Source: UMGS1958 sp045542415
GTDB lineage: Bacteria; Bacillota; Clostridia; UBA1381
Direction of reading: 5' to 3'
Length of the DNA: 64,000 bases
Assembly (NCBI GenBank): GCA_045542415.1
Contig: JAZQKZ010000018.1
Span: forward strand, 1-64,000
Part shown: positions 35,625 to 44,630 of the stretch, one piece after another
Layout: the number at the start of each line of letters is the position of its first letter
Position numbering within the stretch: position 1 is the stretch's first letter
Translations under genes and position numbers: made by a program
Notes under the pieces: model-generated
The model's input: the letters and a program-made list of their open reading frames with translations, nothing else
Database searches by the model: none
What the model was told of the DNA's origin: nothing

Positions 35625-36675
35625 ATACTATTATCAATTCCTTGGGTGAGAGAGTAAGATTCCTGATACCGTCCTCTGTTACAACCACCAAATCCTCTAT
35701 TCTTACTCCGCCGAAATCCTCTATATAGATTCCGGGTTCTACTGTCATTACATGTCCCTCTTTCAACTTTTCATTACATTTGGGCGAGAATGAGGGCATC
35801 TCGTGGATTTCAATTCCTACGCTGTGTCCCAGTCCGTGTCCGAAATTTTCACCGTACCCTGCGTCCTTTATTATATTCCTTGCAACTGCATCAACTGCAT
35901 TACATTCAACTCCGGCTTTTATTGCTTCCAAAGCGGCTTTCTGCGCCTTTAGTACAACATCATAAATTTCTCGCTGAGTGCCGTTTACATTACCTACCGC
36001 AACCGTCCTTGTCATATCCGAGCAATAGCCCTCAAACACACAACCAAAGTCAAGAGTAAGAAAATCACCTTTTTCTATTACCTTATCACTTGCTGCACCG
36101 TGCGGCATTGCACTTCGCTTGCCTGATGCTGCTATTGTTTCAAACGATAAGGCAGTCGCTCCCTCTCTCTTCATAAAAAATTCAAGCTCCAATGCAATTT
36201 CACGCTCCGTTACTCCCGGACGTATTTTATCAAGTACATATTTAAATGCTGCATCGCCTATTTTTTCTGCTTCTGCAATCCTTTTTATCTCGTTTTCATC
36301 TTTTATTTTTCTTAGACCTGTCAGCTTCTTCTGCATTTCCACAAGCTCCTGCCGGTCTGTTGTTTTGCCTCTGAACTCCCTGTATTGTTTGACTGTCAGA
36401 AACTCTTCCTCATAACCAATATAATTTGCATCAACGAGCTTAAATATCTCATTAAATCCCCTTGTAATATTTACAATTTCAAAGTCCGGTGCCTGTTCAT
36501 GTGCCTGAATTGTATATCTTGAATCTGTAACAAGTATTTGCTTGTCGTGAGATATAAGCAGATATGCATCCTCTGAGGTGAATCCGCTGTAATAAAATAT
36601 ATTGGGATAACTGCTTATAAATGCAGCTTCATTATCGTTTAACAGCTCTCTGAGTTTCTCAATTCTTGATTTCAT
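35623..36675 (-). CDS. Xaa-Pro aminopeptidase (M24 family)
   Basis: Metallopeptidase removing N-terminal residues ahead of proline; 350 residues. Creatinase-like N-terminal domain (1-120), then a pita-bread domain with metal ligands in FLTLDFGCVFEGYCSDMTRT (two Asp), GHGLGHSVGIEIHE (His), TVEPGIYI (Glu) and GGVRIEDLV (Glu). The start MKSRIEKL at 36675 has TTGGAGG at good distance and overlaps aroQ by 17 bases; the longer frame inside aroQ is rejected. Last gene of the pyrH-frr-...-aroQ cluster. Confidence 0.94.
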   Translation of the reverse strand: MKSRIEKLRELLNDNEAAFISSYPNIFYYSGFTSEDAYLLISHDKQILVTDSRYTIQAHEQAPDFEIVNITRGFNEIFKLVDANYIGYEEEFLTVKQYREFRGKTTDRQELVEMQKKLTGLRKIKDENEIKRIAEAEKIGDAAFKYVLDKIRPGVTEREIALELEFFMKREGATALSFETIAASGKRSAMPHGAASDKVIEKGDFLTLDFGCVFEGYCSDMTRTVAVGNVNGTQREIYDVVLKAQKAALEAIKAGVECNAVDAVARNIIKDAGYGENFGHGLGHSVGIEIHEMPSFSPKCNEKLKEGHVMTVEPGIYIEDFGGVRIEDLVVVTEDGIRNLTLSPKELIIV

Positions 36676-37093
36676 CAACCAAAGCCTCCAATGCAAGCAC
36701 ATATCCCCTAAAGCCAAGACCACAGATCTGTCCTATACATTCCGGTACAGTTACAGAATGATGACGGAACTCTTCACGCTTATGAATATTCGAGATATGT
36801 ACCTCAATTGCCGGCAGCTTCACCGAACCCAAAGCATCGCGGATTGCATATGAATAGTGTGTAAATGCACCCGGATTCATTATTATTCCGTCATATACAC
36901 CTAACGCCTGCTGAATTTTTGTGCAGATATCACCCTCATAATTACTCTGATAAAAATCAACCTCTACACCCAGCTCCTTTGCTCTTGCACCTACATACTC
37001 CTCTAAATCCGCAAGCGTGCTTTTACCGTATATTCCCGGCTCACGAATTCCAAGCATATTGAGATTCACTCCGTTTATTACTAATATTTTCAT
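36659..37093 (-). CDS. aroQ: 3-dehydroquinate dehydratase, type II
   Basis: Third step of the shikimate pathway. 144 residues, the usual type II length. Signature ILVINGVNLNMLGIREPGIYG at the N-terminus with catalytic Tyr in the flexible loop, then NPGAFTHYSYAIRDAL and VEVHISNIHKREEFRHHS (written VHISN/HKREEFR). Start MKIL at 37093 follows AGAGGTAGAG; the longer frame upstream lies in ispG. Starts with a 4-base overlap (ATGA) with the ispG stop. Confidence 0.96.
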   Translation of the reverse strand: MKILVINGVNLNMLGIREPGIYGKSTLADLEEYVGARAKELGVEVDFYQSNYEGDICTKIQQALGVYDGIIMNPGAFTHYSYAIRDALGSVKLPAIEVHISNIHKREEFRHHSVTVPECIGQICGLGFRGYVLALEALVDEIKN

Positions 37094-38130
37094 AGCTTCT
37101 CTACCTCTTTCATAAGCTCTTCTATAGCTATTTCCTCCGGCACTTTTCTTAAAATCTGTCCGTGACTGAATAAAAGACACTCGCCCTTACCTCCGGCAAG
37201 ACCTATATCCGCATCTCTCGCTTCACCGGGACCGTTTACCACACAGCCCATAACTGCAATTTTTACATCCTTATCAAGTTTTGCAACACGCTTTTCAACC
37301 TCTGTTGCAATTGAAATTAAATCAATCTGAGTACGCCCGCATGTGGGACACGAAACAAACTCAACTCCCGATTTACGAAGCTCTAAAATTTTTAATATAT
37401 CATATGCCGCATAAACCTCTTCAACCGGGTCGGCACTTAACGACACACGCATAGTATTGCCTATCCCTTCAGCAAGCAATGCACCTATTCCTACCGCTGA
37501 CTTAATTGTTCCGCTTCTGAGCGTTCCGGCTTCAGTTACGCCGATATGAAGCGGTATATCCGACTGTGCATTGAACTTTCTGTATGCTTCTATCATTTTC
37601 GGTACATTTGATACCTTTATTGATACAACTACATCCCGGAAATTCAGCTCGTCCAGAATTGCAACATGGTCAAATGCACTTTCTACCATCGCATCAGCGG
37701 TTGCTCCGCCGTACTTTTCTACAAGTCTTTTTTCAAGCGAGCCGCCGTTTACACCTATTCTTATCGGTATTCCGCCTGCCTTTGCCATATCAACGACTGC
37801 CTTTACCCTGTCTTTTGAGCCGATATTTCCCGGATTTATCCTCACCTTGTCTGCACCGTTTTTCATGCTTTCCAAAGCAAGACGGTAATCAAAGTGAATA
37901 TCCACCACGAGAGGGATATGTATCTGCTTTTTTATCTTTCCTATCGCCTCCGCAGCCTCCATATCAGGAACTGCTACACGGATAATTTCACAGCCGGCTT
38001 CCTCAAGGCGAAGTATCTGATTTACTGTTGCCTCAATATTTCTCGTATCAGTATTACACATAGACTGAATTGCCACCGGATTATTACCGCCGATTTTTAC
38101 TCCGCCTATATTAACCTCTCTTTTAAGCAT
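37090..38130 (-). CDS. ispG: (E)-4-hydroxy-3-methylbut-2-enyl-diphosphate synthase
   Basis: Penultimate step of the MEP isoprenoid pathway; an iron-sulfur enzyme of 346 residues. TIM-barrel N-terminal part starts REVNIGGVKIGGNNPVAIQSMCNTDT. The [4Fe-4S] ligands are in VSCPTCGRT and AVMGCVVNGPGEA. The start at 38130 follows AAAGGAG; an earlier in-frame start 15 codons upstream has no support. It lies in the same cluster as dxr, the second MEP enzyme. Confidence 0.97.
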   Translation of the reverse strand: MLKREVNIGGVKIGGNNPVAIQSMCNTDTRNIEATVNQILRLEEAGCEIIRVAVPDMEAAEAIGKIKKQIHIPLVVDIHFDYRLALESMKNGADKVRINPGNIGSKDRVKAVVDMAKAGGIPIRIGVNGGSLEKRLVEKYGGATADAMVESAFDHVAILDELNFRDVVVSIKVSNVPKMIEAYRKFNAQSDIPLHIGVTEAGTLRSGTIKSAVGIGALLAEGIGNTMRVSLSADPVEEVYAAYDILKILELRKSGVEFVSCPTCGRTQIDLISIATEVEKRVAKLDKDVKIAVMGCVVNGPGEARDADIGLAGGKGECLLFSHGQILRKVPEEIAIEELMKEVEKL

Positions 38131-38177
38131 AATTCCACTCCTTTGTATGACAGCGCTTTTTATACAAGAACGCATTA

Positions 38178-39326
38178 TTATCCTAACACTCTGATTATAT
38201 CGTTAAATGAAATAAACACAATCAATGCAAGCAACAGCATCATTCCTATTGCATGCACCATACCCTCTTTTTCCGGAGGTATCGGACGTCTTCTTATCAG
38301 CTCTACTACCATAAAGAACAGTCTTCCTCCGTCAAGAGCAGGTATCGGCAATAAATTGAATACACCGAGATTTATTGTCAGAAGTGCTACGAGATTCAGT
38401 ACATATAAATACGCAAATTCTCCCGAATTAACCGCCGTATTAACCTCACTCACAATCCCGACAGGTCCCGACATCTGATCCATCCCTACCTGACCGGTTA
38501 TCATCTGCCACAGCGACTGATATACAAGCTTAACCACAAATCTTGTCTGATTCCATGCCTCGCCCCATACATTTGTAAATGTCACATCCACCTGTACAGG
38601 TCGAAAACCTATAATATAGCTTGTATTTGTCTGTACCTCGCCTACCTTTTCGGCATTATACGGCAGCGAGTCGCTATAGTCAAAATGCTTGAACGTATCA
38701 TTTCCGTTTACAGTCTGAGAATAATCAACTCCGTTTTCTGTATAGCTTATTATTTCTATTATCTCTGTCGGCTTAAACACTATACTTTTTTCTTCACCGT
38801 TACGCTCTACTATAATCTCAGCATTCGTATCCTTAGTAAAGTTCTGTGTATAGAGCGTTATATCGTTATAGAAATTCACCTTATGTCCGTCAATTGATAC
38901 TATCTCATCACCCGGCATAAGCCCTGCACTTTCTACATAGCTATGCTCAACTACTGCATCAACCGTATTCGTCAGCATGGGTGATGTCAAGGGTACAATT
39001 ATGAGAAAAAGAACAAATCCCAATATAATATTGGATACTCCTCCTGCCATTACAACAAGGATTCTTTTCCATACTGCCTGCTTATAAAACGCACCCGGAT
39101 GGTCACTTTCCGTATCCTCGCCGTCAAAACGGCAAAAACCGCCTAACGGGATTGCACGAAGCGAATATTCCGTTTCCGTTTTCTTGCTTTTTAATAATGC
39201 AGGACCGAATCCGATTGAATATTCTAAAATACGAAATCCCAACAAGCGTCCTACTATAAAATGTCCGAACTCATGTAGCGACACCATGACCAAAAACATA
39301 AGTATTGTTACTATTGCAGTTACCAA
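38178..39326 (-). CDS. rseP: RIP metalloprotease RseP (site-2 protease)
   Basis: Intramembrane zinc protease that cuts membrane-bound regulators and signal-peptide remnants. 382 residues. Active-site HEFGH (His18, Glu19, His22) is in TM1, and the third metal ligand in NLLPIPALDGGRLFF. A PDZ domain sits around 110-190 (GLMPGDEIVSIDGHKV). About four membrane segments. It lies 14 bases after dxr, the usual order dxr-rseP-ispG. Confidence 0.96.
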   Translation of the reverse strand: MVTAIVTILMFLVMVSLHEFGHFIVGRLLGFRILEYSIGFGPALLKSKKTETEYSLRAIPLGGFCRFDGEDTESDHPGAFYKQAVWKRILVVMAGGVSNIILGFVLFLIIVPLTSPMLTNTVDAVVEHSYVESAGLMPGDEIVSIDGHKVNFYNDITLYTQNFTKDTNAEIIVERNGEEKSIVFKPTEIIEIISYTENGVDYSQTVNGNDTFKHFDYSDSLPYNAEKVGEVQTNTSYIIGFRPVQVDVTFTNVWGEAWNQTRFVVKLVYQSLWQMITGQVGMDQMSGPVGIVSEVNTAVNSGEFAYLYVLNLVALLTINLGVFNLLPIPALDGGRLFFMVVELIRRRPIPPEKEGMVHAIGMMLLLALIVFISFNDIIRVLG

Positions 39327-39340
39327 TCCTACACCTCCGA

Positions 39341-40471
39341 TTATCCGTGTGAACGTACTTCCGCATCAGCAGCTAAAATCTGCTCAATTGTCGGATTTTG
39401 TATATTTGCAAAGCTATCCATTTCCTTTGCTATAAATTCACTTATTCCAAGATATGACAGTTCGCCTTTCATAAACTTCTCCACTGCCACCTCGTCTGCT
39501 GTGTTGAATATTGTCGGTAATAATCCACCCTCTCTGCCTGCCTTTTTAGCAAGCTCAAGTGCATAAAAGGTTTCTGTGTCCGGCTCTTCAAAGGTCAGTG
39601 AACCGTATTTTAACAAATCAAGCTCATTATCTTTCATAGGTAATCTGTCAGGATACGTCAGTGCATATTGGATAGGCAAACGCATATCCGGTGCCCCCAG
39701 CTGTGCAATAACTGCGTTATCCACGAACTCCACCGCACTGTGAAGCACACTCTGACGGTGTACAATAACCTTGATTTGATCAATGTCAACACCAAAAAGC
39801 CATTTTGCTTCAATCACTTCGAGTCCCTTGTTTACAAGAGTTGATGAGTCTATCGTAACCTTTGCACCCATATCCCAATTCGGGTTTTTAAGTGCCATTT
39901 CCGGTGTTACATCAATTAAATCCTCACGCTTCTTTCCGTAAAATGTACCGCCGGAAGCTGTTAAGATTATGTTTTTTATTTCCTTTTTACTTCCATTTAA
40001 GGACTGGAAAATCGCACTATGCTCACTGTCAACCGGTAAAAGTGCAACGTTATGCTTTCTTGCAAGCTCTGTTACAATGTGACCGCCCGTTACAAGCGTT
40101 TCCTTATTTGCAAGTGCGATATTTTTTCCTGCTTCAATCGCCGCAATTGTAGGTCTCAAGCCGCTTATTCCCACTACTGCAGTTACAACCGTATCGGCAC
40201 TTTCAATTGTTGCCGCATCTATAAGGCTTTCCCTGCCGCCCAATACCTTTACAGAAGTATCAGCAAGACGAACTTTAAGCTCATTTGCCTTTTCCTCGTT
40301 CATAACGCAGACAAGCTCGGGCATAAATTCTCTTGCCTGAGCTTCCAGCAATTCAATATTGGAATTTGCACTTATTGCCGCAACCTTTATCTGAGGATAT
40401 TCACGCACAACATCAAGAGTCTGCGTACCGATCGAACCGGTCGAACCTAAAATTGAAATTTTCTTTACCAT
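39341..40471 (-). CDS. dxr: 1-deoxy-D-xylulose-5-phosphate reductoisomerase
   Basis: First committed step of the MEP pathway. 376 residues. NADPH motif ILGSTGSIGTQTLD at the N-terminus, ANKETLVTGG in the middle, metal-binding LPVDSEHSAIFQ, and the substrate loop NPNWDMGAKVTIDSSTLVNKG with catalytic region typical of Dxr. Normal length is 380-400. Confidence 0.97.
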   Translation of the reverse strand: MVKKISILGSTGSIGTQTLDVVREYPQIKVAAISANSNIELLEAQAREFMPELVCVMNEEKANELKVRLADTSVKVLGGRESLIDAATIESADTVVTAVVGISGLRPTIAAIEAGKNIALANKETLVTGGHIVTELARKHNVALLPVDSEHSAIFQSLNGSKKEIKNIILTASGGTFYGKKREDLIDVTPEMALKNPNWDMGAKVTIDSSTLVNKGLEVIEAKWLFGVDIDQIKVIVHRQSVLHSAVEFVDNAVIAQLGAPDMRLPIQYALTYPDRLPMKDNELDLLKYGSLTFEEPDTETFYALELAKKAGREGGLLPTIFNTADEVAVEKFMKGELSYLGISEFIAKEMDSFANIQNPTIEQILAADAEVRSHG

Positions 40472-40505
40472 TTATTATATCTTCCTTTTTATGTTTATAT
40501 TCCGG

Positions 40506-41303
40506 TTAGTTTATTAAAGAAACAAAATAGTATATCATCGGGGCGATAAACACAACGCTGTCAAATCGATCCATAAATCCGCCATGTCCGGGGAATACCG
40601 TTCCATAGTCCTTAACTTCACAATCACGCTTTATCGCCGAAGCAACAAGATCGCCAAGCTGCGATACGGCAGAGCCGATAATACCGATTGCACCAATTTT
40701 CACAAATCTGCTTGTTCCTGCAAGTTTTCCCATGTCAATACCACATGCCGTTGCAACAAAAAGCAGAATCTGACAGCACAGCATTGCTGCAATCATGCCG
40801 CCAACTGCACCCTCGACCGTCTTTTTTGGGCTGACATGCGGTATAAGCTTGTGCTTGCCTAAGAATGAGCCGGCAAAGTATGCACCTGTATCCGAACACC
40901 ACGCTGTTACAAATACTATAAGCATCTGAATTAACCCGTATTCCGTTCTCAATAAGCCTATATATGACATGAATAACGAAATATATATACTCATAAATCC
41001 AACGGCAAACACCTCTTTATGGTCTGTTTTACCGTGAAGAAAAACAGTAGCTGCCATAAACAGCATAACTGCCGCAACCAAAAACAGAGCAACAGTTCCG
41101 GTTGCCATCCCCCACATAACCAATGCCGCACCGATATATGACGTTACTTTAACACAAAGCGATTTTGTCATAACATGATTGCATTCATAAAGCATTGCAA
41201 ATACAACTATAGCCAATGCAAACTGCAGCACAAGCGGATCTGCCGCAACAACTACTGCAAATATTGCAATTGCTATCAAGGCCGTTATAATTCTTGTTAA
41301 CAT
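40506..41303 (-). CDS. cdsA: Phosphatidate cytidylyltransferase
   Basis: Makes CDP-diacylglycerol for phospholipid synthesis. 265 residues with about eight membrane helices. The CdsA signature near the C-terminus is clear: SQLGDLVASAIKRDCEVKDYG followed by PGHGGFMDRFDS with Mg-binding acidic residues, preceded by SPKKTVEGAVGG. It lies 17 bases after uppS. Confidence 0.97.
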   Translation of the reverse strand: MLTRIITALIAIAIFAVVVAADPLVLQFALAIVVFAMLYECNHVMTKSLCVKVTSYIGAALVMWGMATGTVALFLVAAVMLFMAATVFLHGKTDHKEVFAVGFMSIYISLFMSYIGLLRTEYGLIQMLIVFVTAWCSDTGAYFAGSFLGKHKLIPHVSPKKTVEGAVGGMIAAMLCCQILLFVATACGIDMGKLAGTSRFVKIGAIGIIGSAVSQLGDLVASAIKRDCEVKDYGTVFPGHGGFMDRFDSVVFIAPMIYYFVSLIN

Positions 41304-41320
41304 TTCAATTCACCTTTCAA

Positions 41321-42070
41321 TTATACTCCACCGAAGCGCCTGCCACGATTCTGGAAATCAATTATAGCCCTATGTAAATCTTCAGGCTTAAAGTCCGGCC
41401 ATAGCTTATCAGTAAACCACATTTCTGCATAGCTAAGCTGCCAAAGCATAAAGTTTGATATTCTTTGTTCGCCGCTTGTGCGGATCATTAAATCAACATC
41501 CGGCTGATTAGCTGTATAAAGGTGGTTATTTATGTCATCGGCACAAATATCCTCAATATCCTTTTCGCCGTTTTTAACCTGCTCGCAAATAGCCTTTGTT
41601 GCAGTTACAAGCTCTTCTCTGCCACCGTAATTCAAGGCAATATTCATTACTATTCCTGTGTTATCTTTTGTAAAGTTTTCTGTTTTTTCAATCTGACGGC
41701 ACATTTCCTCAGAGAGTTCCTTGCGTGATCCTATTGCACGGACCACAACATTCTCGCCTGCAAGAGTTTTTTCCGCATTTATAAGATAATCCATAAGCAG
41801 GCTCATAAGATAATCAACCTCTGCCTGAGGTCTTGACCAGTTCTCGGTCGAAAATGCATACACTGTTGCATATTTAACTCCAAGCTTATTTGCCTCTGTT
41901 ATAATCTTCTTTAGTGACTCGGCACCTGCCTTATGACCGGCACTTCTGGGCAAGCCACGCTTTTTTGCCCATCTGCCGTTTCCGTCCATTATAAAGCCTA
42001 TATGCTGTGGCAGTCTTTCTAAGTCAATTTCATTATTTACTTTTTTATTTTTGCCGAATAATTTAAACAT
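41321..42070 (-). CDS. uppS: Isoprenyl (undecaprenyl) diphosphate synthase
   Basis: Makes the cell-wall lipid carrier undecaprenyl diphosphate by cis-condensation. 249 residues. HIGFIMDGNGRWAKKRGLPRSAGHKAG carries the catalytic Asp and basic diphosphate-binding residues. YAFSTENWSRP follows, and DLMIRTSGEQRISNFMLWQLSYAE is the C-terminal signature. It uses products of the dxr/ispG pathway encoded in the same cluster. Confidence 0.97.
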   Translation of the reverse strand: MFKLFGKNKKVNNEIDLERLPQHIGFIMDGNGRWAKKRGLPRSAGHKAGAESLKKIITEANKLGVKYATVYAFSTENWSRPQAEVDYLMSLLMDYLINAEKTLAGENVVVRAIGSRKELSEEMCRQIEKTENFTKDNTGIVMNIALNYGGREELVTATKAICEQVKNGEKDIEDICADDINNHLYTANQPDVDLMIRTSGEQRISNFMLWQLSYAEMWFTDKLWPDFKPEDLHRAIIDFQNRGRRFGGV

Positions 42071-42103
42071 TATATTCCTCCATCAGAGTATTATGTAAGA
42101 AAA

Positions 42104-42127
42104 GAGGGCAGTATTTCCTCCGCCCTC
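42104..42127 (-). terminator. Weak hairpin between frr and uppS
   Basis: Six-bp stem GAGGGC/GCCCTC with a 12-base loop and TTTTCTT on the minus strand. It may reduce, not stop, read-through from pyrH-frr into the lipid genes. Confidence 0.45.
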
Positions 42128-42142
42128 CTTAAACCACCGAAA

Positions 42143-42694
42143 TTAAACTTCGAGAATTTCCTTTTCCTTATCTGCACAGATTGAATCAATTTCCTTGATA
42201 TACTTATCTGTAAGATCCTGGATATCCTTTTCGATGCCTTTAAGGTCATCCTCTGTAATCTCGTTATTCTTCTTCTGAGTTTTATACATATCCATTGCAT
42301 CGCGTCTTACGTTACGGATTGCTACCTTTGCTTCCTCAGTATATTTCTTAACCTGCTTAACAAGCTCTTTTCTTCTTTCCTCTGTAAGCGGCGGGAATGT
42401 AAGACGAATTACCTTACCGTCATTCTGAGGTGTAATACCGATATCCGACTTATTGATAGCCTTCTCGATATCCTTTAAAATAGTAGCGTCCCAGGGCTGT
42501 ACTACGAGCATTCTCGGCTCCGGTGATGAAATTGCACCAACCTGGTTAATCGGTGTCATTGTACCGTAATATTCAACTGCTACCTTATCAAGCACTGATG
42601 CACTCGCACGTCCTGCACGGATTGTCTTTAACTCCGATGCATAACCATTTATTCTTTTTTCCATTTTTGCTTCAACTTCAGGATATTTTCCCAT
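42143..42694 (-). CDS. frr: Ribosome recycling factor
   Basis: Splits post-termination ribosomes with EF-G. 183 residues, the family norm being 185. Three-helix domain plus small beta domain, with KTIRAGRASASVLDKV and YYGTMTPINQVGAIS in order, then RLTFPPLTEERRKELVKQV and the VRNVRRDA helix. Follows pyrH by 41 bases; ATG preceded by AAGGAGG. Confidence 0.98.
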   Translation of the reverse strand: MGKYPEVEAKMEKRINGYASELKTIRAGRASASVLDKVAVEYYGTMTPINQVGAISSPEPRMLVVQPWDATILKDIEKAINKSDIGITPQNDGKVIRLTFPPLTEERRKELVKQVKKYTEEAKVAIRNVRRDAMDMYKTQKKNNEITEDDLKGIEKDIQDLTDKYIKEIDSICADKEKEILEV

Positions 42695-42735
42695 TTTCTT
42701 TTCCTCCTTAAATATATACAGTTTCCGTTATTTTT

Positions 42736-43452
42736 TTATTTTCCGTCCTTATTTACTAAAGTACCAATCTTATCGCCCTTACATGCTCTTACAATATTTT
42801 CCGGATCGTTAAGACCAAAAACCAAAATCGGCATGTTATTATCACGGCAAAGTGATGCTGCTGTAGCATCCATAACACCGAGATTCTTTGAAAGAATATC
42901 ACTGAATGAAAGCTTGTCAAACTTCTTTGCATCAGGATTGATATTCGGGTCGCTGTCATATACTGCATCAACCTTCTTCGCAAGAAGAATTGCGTCAACC
43001 TCCATCTCAACAGCTCTCAAAGCCGCTGCAGTATCTGTTGACATAAACGGATTACCCGTTCCGCAGCCGAATATTACAACTCTGCCCTTTTCCATATGTC
43101 TTTCAGCTCTACCCCTGATATACGGTTCAGCAACGGAACGCATTTCTATTGCTGTCTGCACTCTTGTGGGAACCCCCTGTGCTTCAAGACTTGAACAAAG
43201 ACCCAATGAATTTATTGCTGTTGCAAGCATGCCCATATGGTCAGCTCTTGTTCTGTCCATATTTTCACTGCTTCTGCCTCTCCAGATATTGCCGCCGCCA
43301 ACAACGATAGCTACCTGAACGCCCATATCAACAATCTTTTTGATGTTCTTTGAAATATCATCAATCGTCTTCTCGTCAAGACCGAAGCCTTTCGGTCCGG
43401 CAAGAGCTTCACCGCTCACCTTGAGAAGTACTCTTTTATACTTTGTTTTCAT
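42736..43452 (-). CDS. pyrH: UMP kinase
   Basis: Phosphorylates UMP to UDP; hexameric bacterial type. 238 residues. KRVLLKVSGEALAG at the N-terminus, AIVVGGGNIWRG, and DHMGMLATAINSL with the later ATP-binding VDAVYDSDP are diagnostic. The start MKTKYKRV at 43452 has AGGAGG eight bases before; the longer frame starting inside the promoter leader is rejected. First gene of the large cluster. Confidence 0.97.
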   Translation of the reverse strand: MKTKYKRVLLKVSGEALAGPKGFGLDEKTIDDISKNIKKIVDMGVQVAIVVGGGNIWRGRSSENMDRTRADHMGMLATAINSLGLCSSLEAQGVPTRVQTAIEMRSVAEPYIRGRAERHMEKGRVVIFGCGTGNPFMSTDTAAALRAVEMEVDAILLAKKVDAVYDSDPNINPDAKKFDKLSFSDILSKNLGVMDATAASLCRDNNMPILVFGLNDPENIVRACKGDKIGTLVNKDGK

Positions 43453-43504
43453 ATAAAAAATCCTCCTGGTTGTGTTGTTACACATTTATAATTTACTATT
43501 TTAT

Positions 43505-43533
43505 ATTATACTATAATTTGTTAAGAATGTCAA
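43505..43533 (-). promoter_or_regulatory. Consensus promoter of the pyrH cluster
   Basis: TTGACA (43533-43528), 17-base spacer, TATAAT (43510-43505), an exact sigma-A consensus that may drive nine genes. Confidence 0.9.
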
Positions 43534-43546
43534 GATATATTGTTCC

Positions 43547-43575
43547 AAAAAAAGAACTATTGCAGTTACAATAGT
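43547..43575 (-). terminator. Terminator after queA
   Basis: Stem ACTATTG/CAATAGT with a 6-base loop, followed on the minus strand by TCTTTTTTT. It separates queA from the pyrH promoter. Confidence 0.85.
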
Positions 43576-43587
43576 CCTTTTGTATTC

Positions 43588-44613
43588 TCAACTTATAAAC
43601 ATCGCATCACCAAACGAGAAGAAGCGGTAACGCTCCTTTACAGCCTCCTCGTATGCCGCCATTACGTTATCCTTGCCGGCTAATGCACTTACAAGCATTA
43701 TAAGCGTCGATTCCGGCAGATGGAAATTTGTAATCAACGCATCAATTACATTGAACTGTTTTCCCGGATATATAAATATATCTGTCCATCCCGTTTTTTC
43801 TTTCAGCTCACCAGCGTCCATCCCGCATGTTTCAAGAGTTCTTGTAGCAGTGGTTCCTACACTTATTACACGCTTTCCCGCCGCCTTTGTGCGGTTAACC
43901 AAATCTGCCGTTTCCTGTGGAAGAACATAAAATTCAGAATGCATCTTATGCTCATTTACATCTTCTACCTTTACCGGTCGGAATGTCCCTAATCCCACAT
44001 GAAGCGTTACATAACCTATATTTACGCCCTTTGCCTTTATTTTTTCCATAAGCTCAGGCGTAAAATGCAGTCCCGCTGTCGGTGCAGCTGCACTGCCCGG
44101 ATTCTTTGCATATACTGTCTGGTATCTGTCCTTGTCCTCAAGCTTTTTTGTTATATACGGAGGCAGAGGCATTTCACCGAGTCTGTCTAACACCTCTTCA
44201 AAAACGCCCTCGTATTCAAAGCGTACAAGTCTGTTTCCCTCATTGACTACGTCAAGAATCTCAGCCTTTAATTCACCGTTTCCGAATACAAATCTCGCAC
44301 CCGGCTTTGCTCGTCTTCCCGGCTTTAAGATCACCTCCCATGTATCCAGCGTATGCTTATGCAGCAGAAGAAACTCAATTGCTCCGCCTGTATCCTCTTT
44401 CACACCGTACAGACGCGCAGGAAGTACTTTTGTATCATTGAGAATCAGGCAGTCTCCCTCATTAAGCATATCCACTATATCATAGAAATGCTTATGAGAA
44501 ATCTCACCGCTTTTCTTATCCAATGTCATTAATCTCGATGTGCTTCTGTCCTTTAACGGCTCCTGAGCTATCAGCTCTTCGGGAAGCTCATAGAAAAAAT
44601 CTGATGTTTTCAA
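43588..44613 (-). CDS. queA: tRNA preQ1(34) S-adenosylmethionine ribosyltransferase-isomerase
   Basis: Adds the cyclopentene part of queuosine to tRNA, using SAM as ribosyl donor. 341 residues. Family landmarks are FFYELPEELIAQEPL at the start, LILNDTKVLPARL, GSAAAPTAGLHFTPELM, and VGTTATRTLE. Last gene of ruvA-ruvB-GH25-queA; it lies 17 bases after the lysozyme gene. Its usual partner tgt is not in the window. Confidence 0.97.
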   Translation of the reverse strand: MKTSDFFYELPEELIAQEPLKDRSTSRLMTLDKKSGEISHKHFYDIVDMLNEGDCLILNDTKVLPARLYGVKEDTGGAIEFLLLHKHTLDTWEVILKPGRRAKPGARFVFGNGELKAEILDVVNEGNRLVRFEYEGVFEEVLDRLGEMPLPPYITKKLEDKDRYQTVYAKNPGSAAAPTAGLHFTPELMEKIKAKGVNIGYVTLHVGLGTFRPVKVEDVNEHKMHSEFYVLPQETADLVNRTKAAGKRVISVGTTATRTLETCGMDAGELKEKTGWTDIFIYPGKQFNVIDALITNFHLPESTLIMLVSALAGKDNVMAAYEEAVKERYRFFSFGDAMFIS

Positions 44614-44630
44614 TTATTATGTCTCCTTTA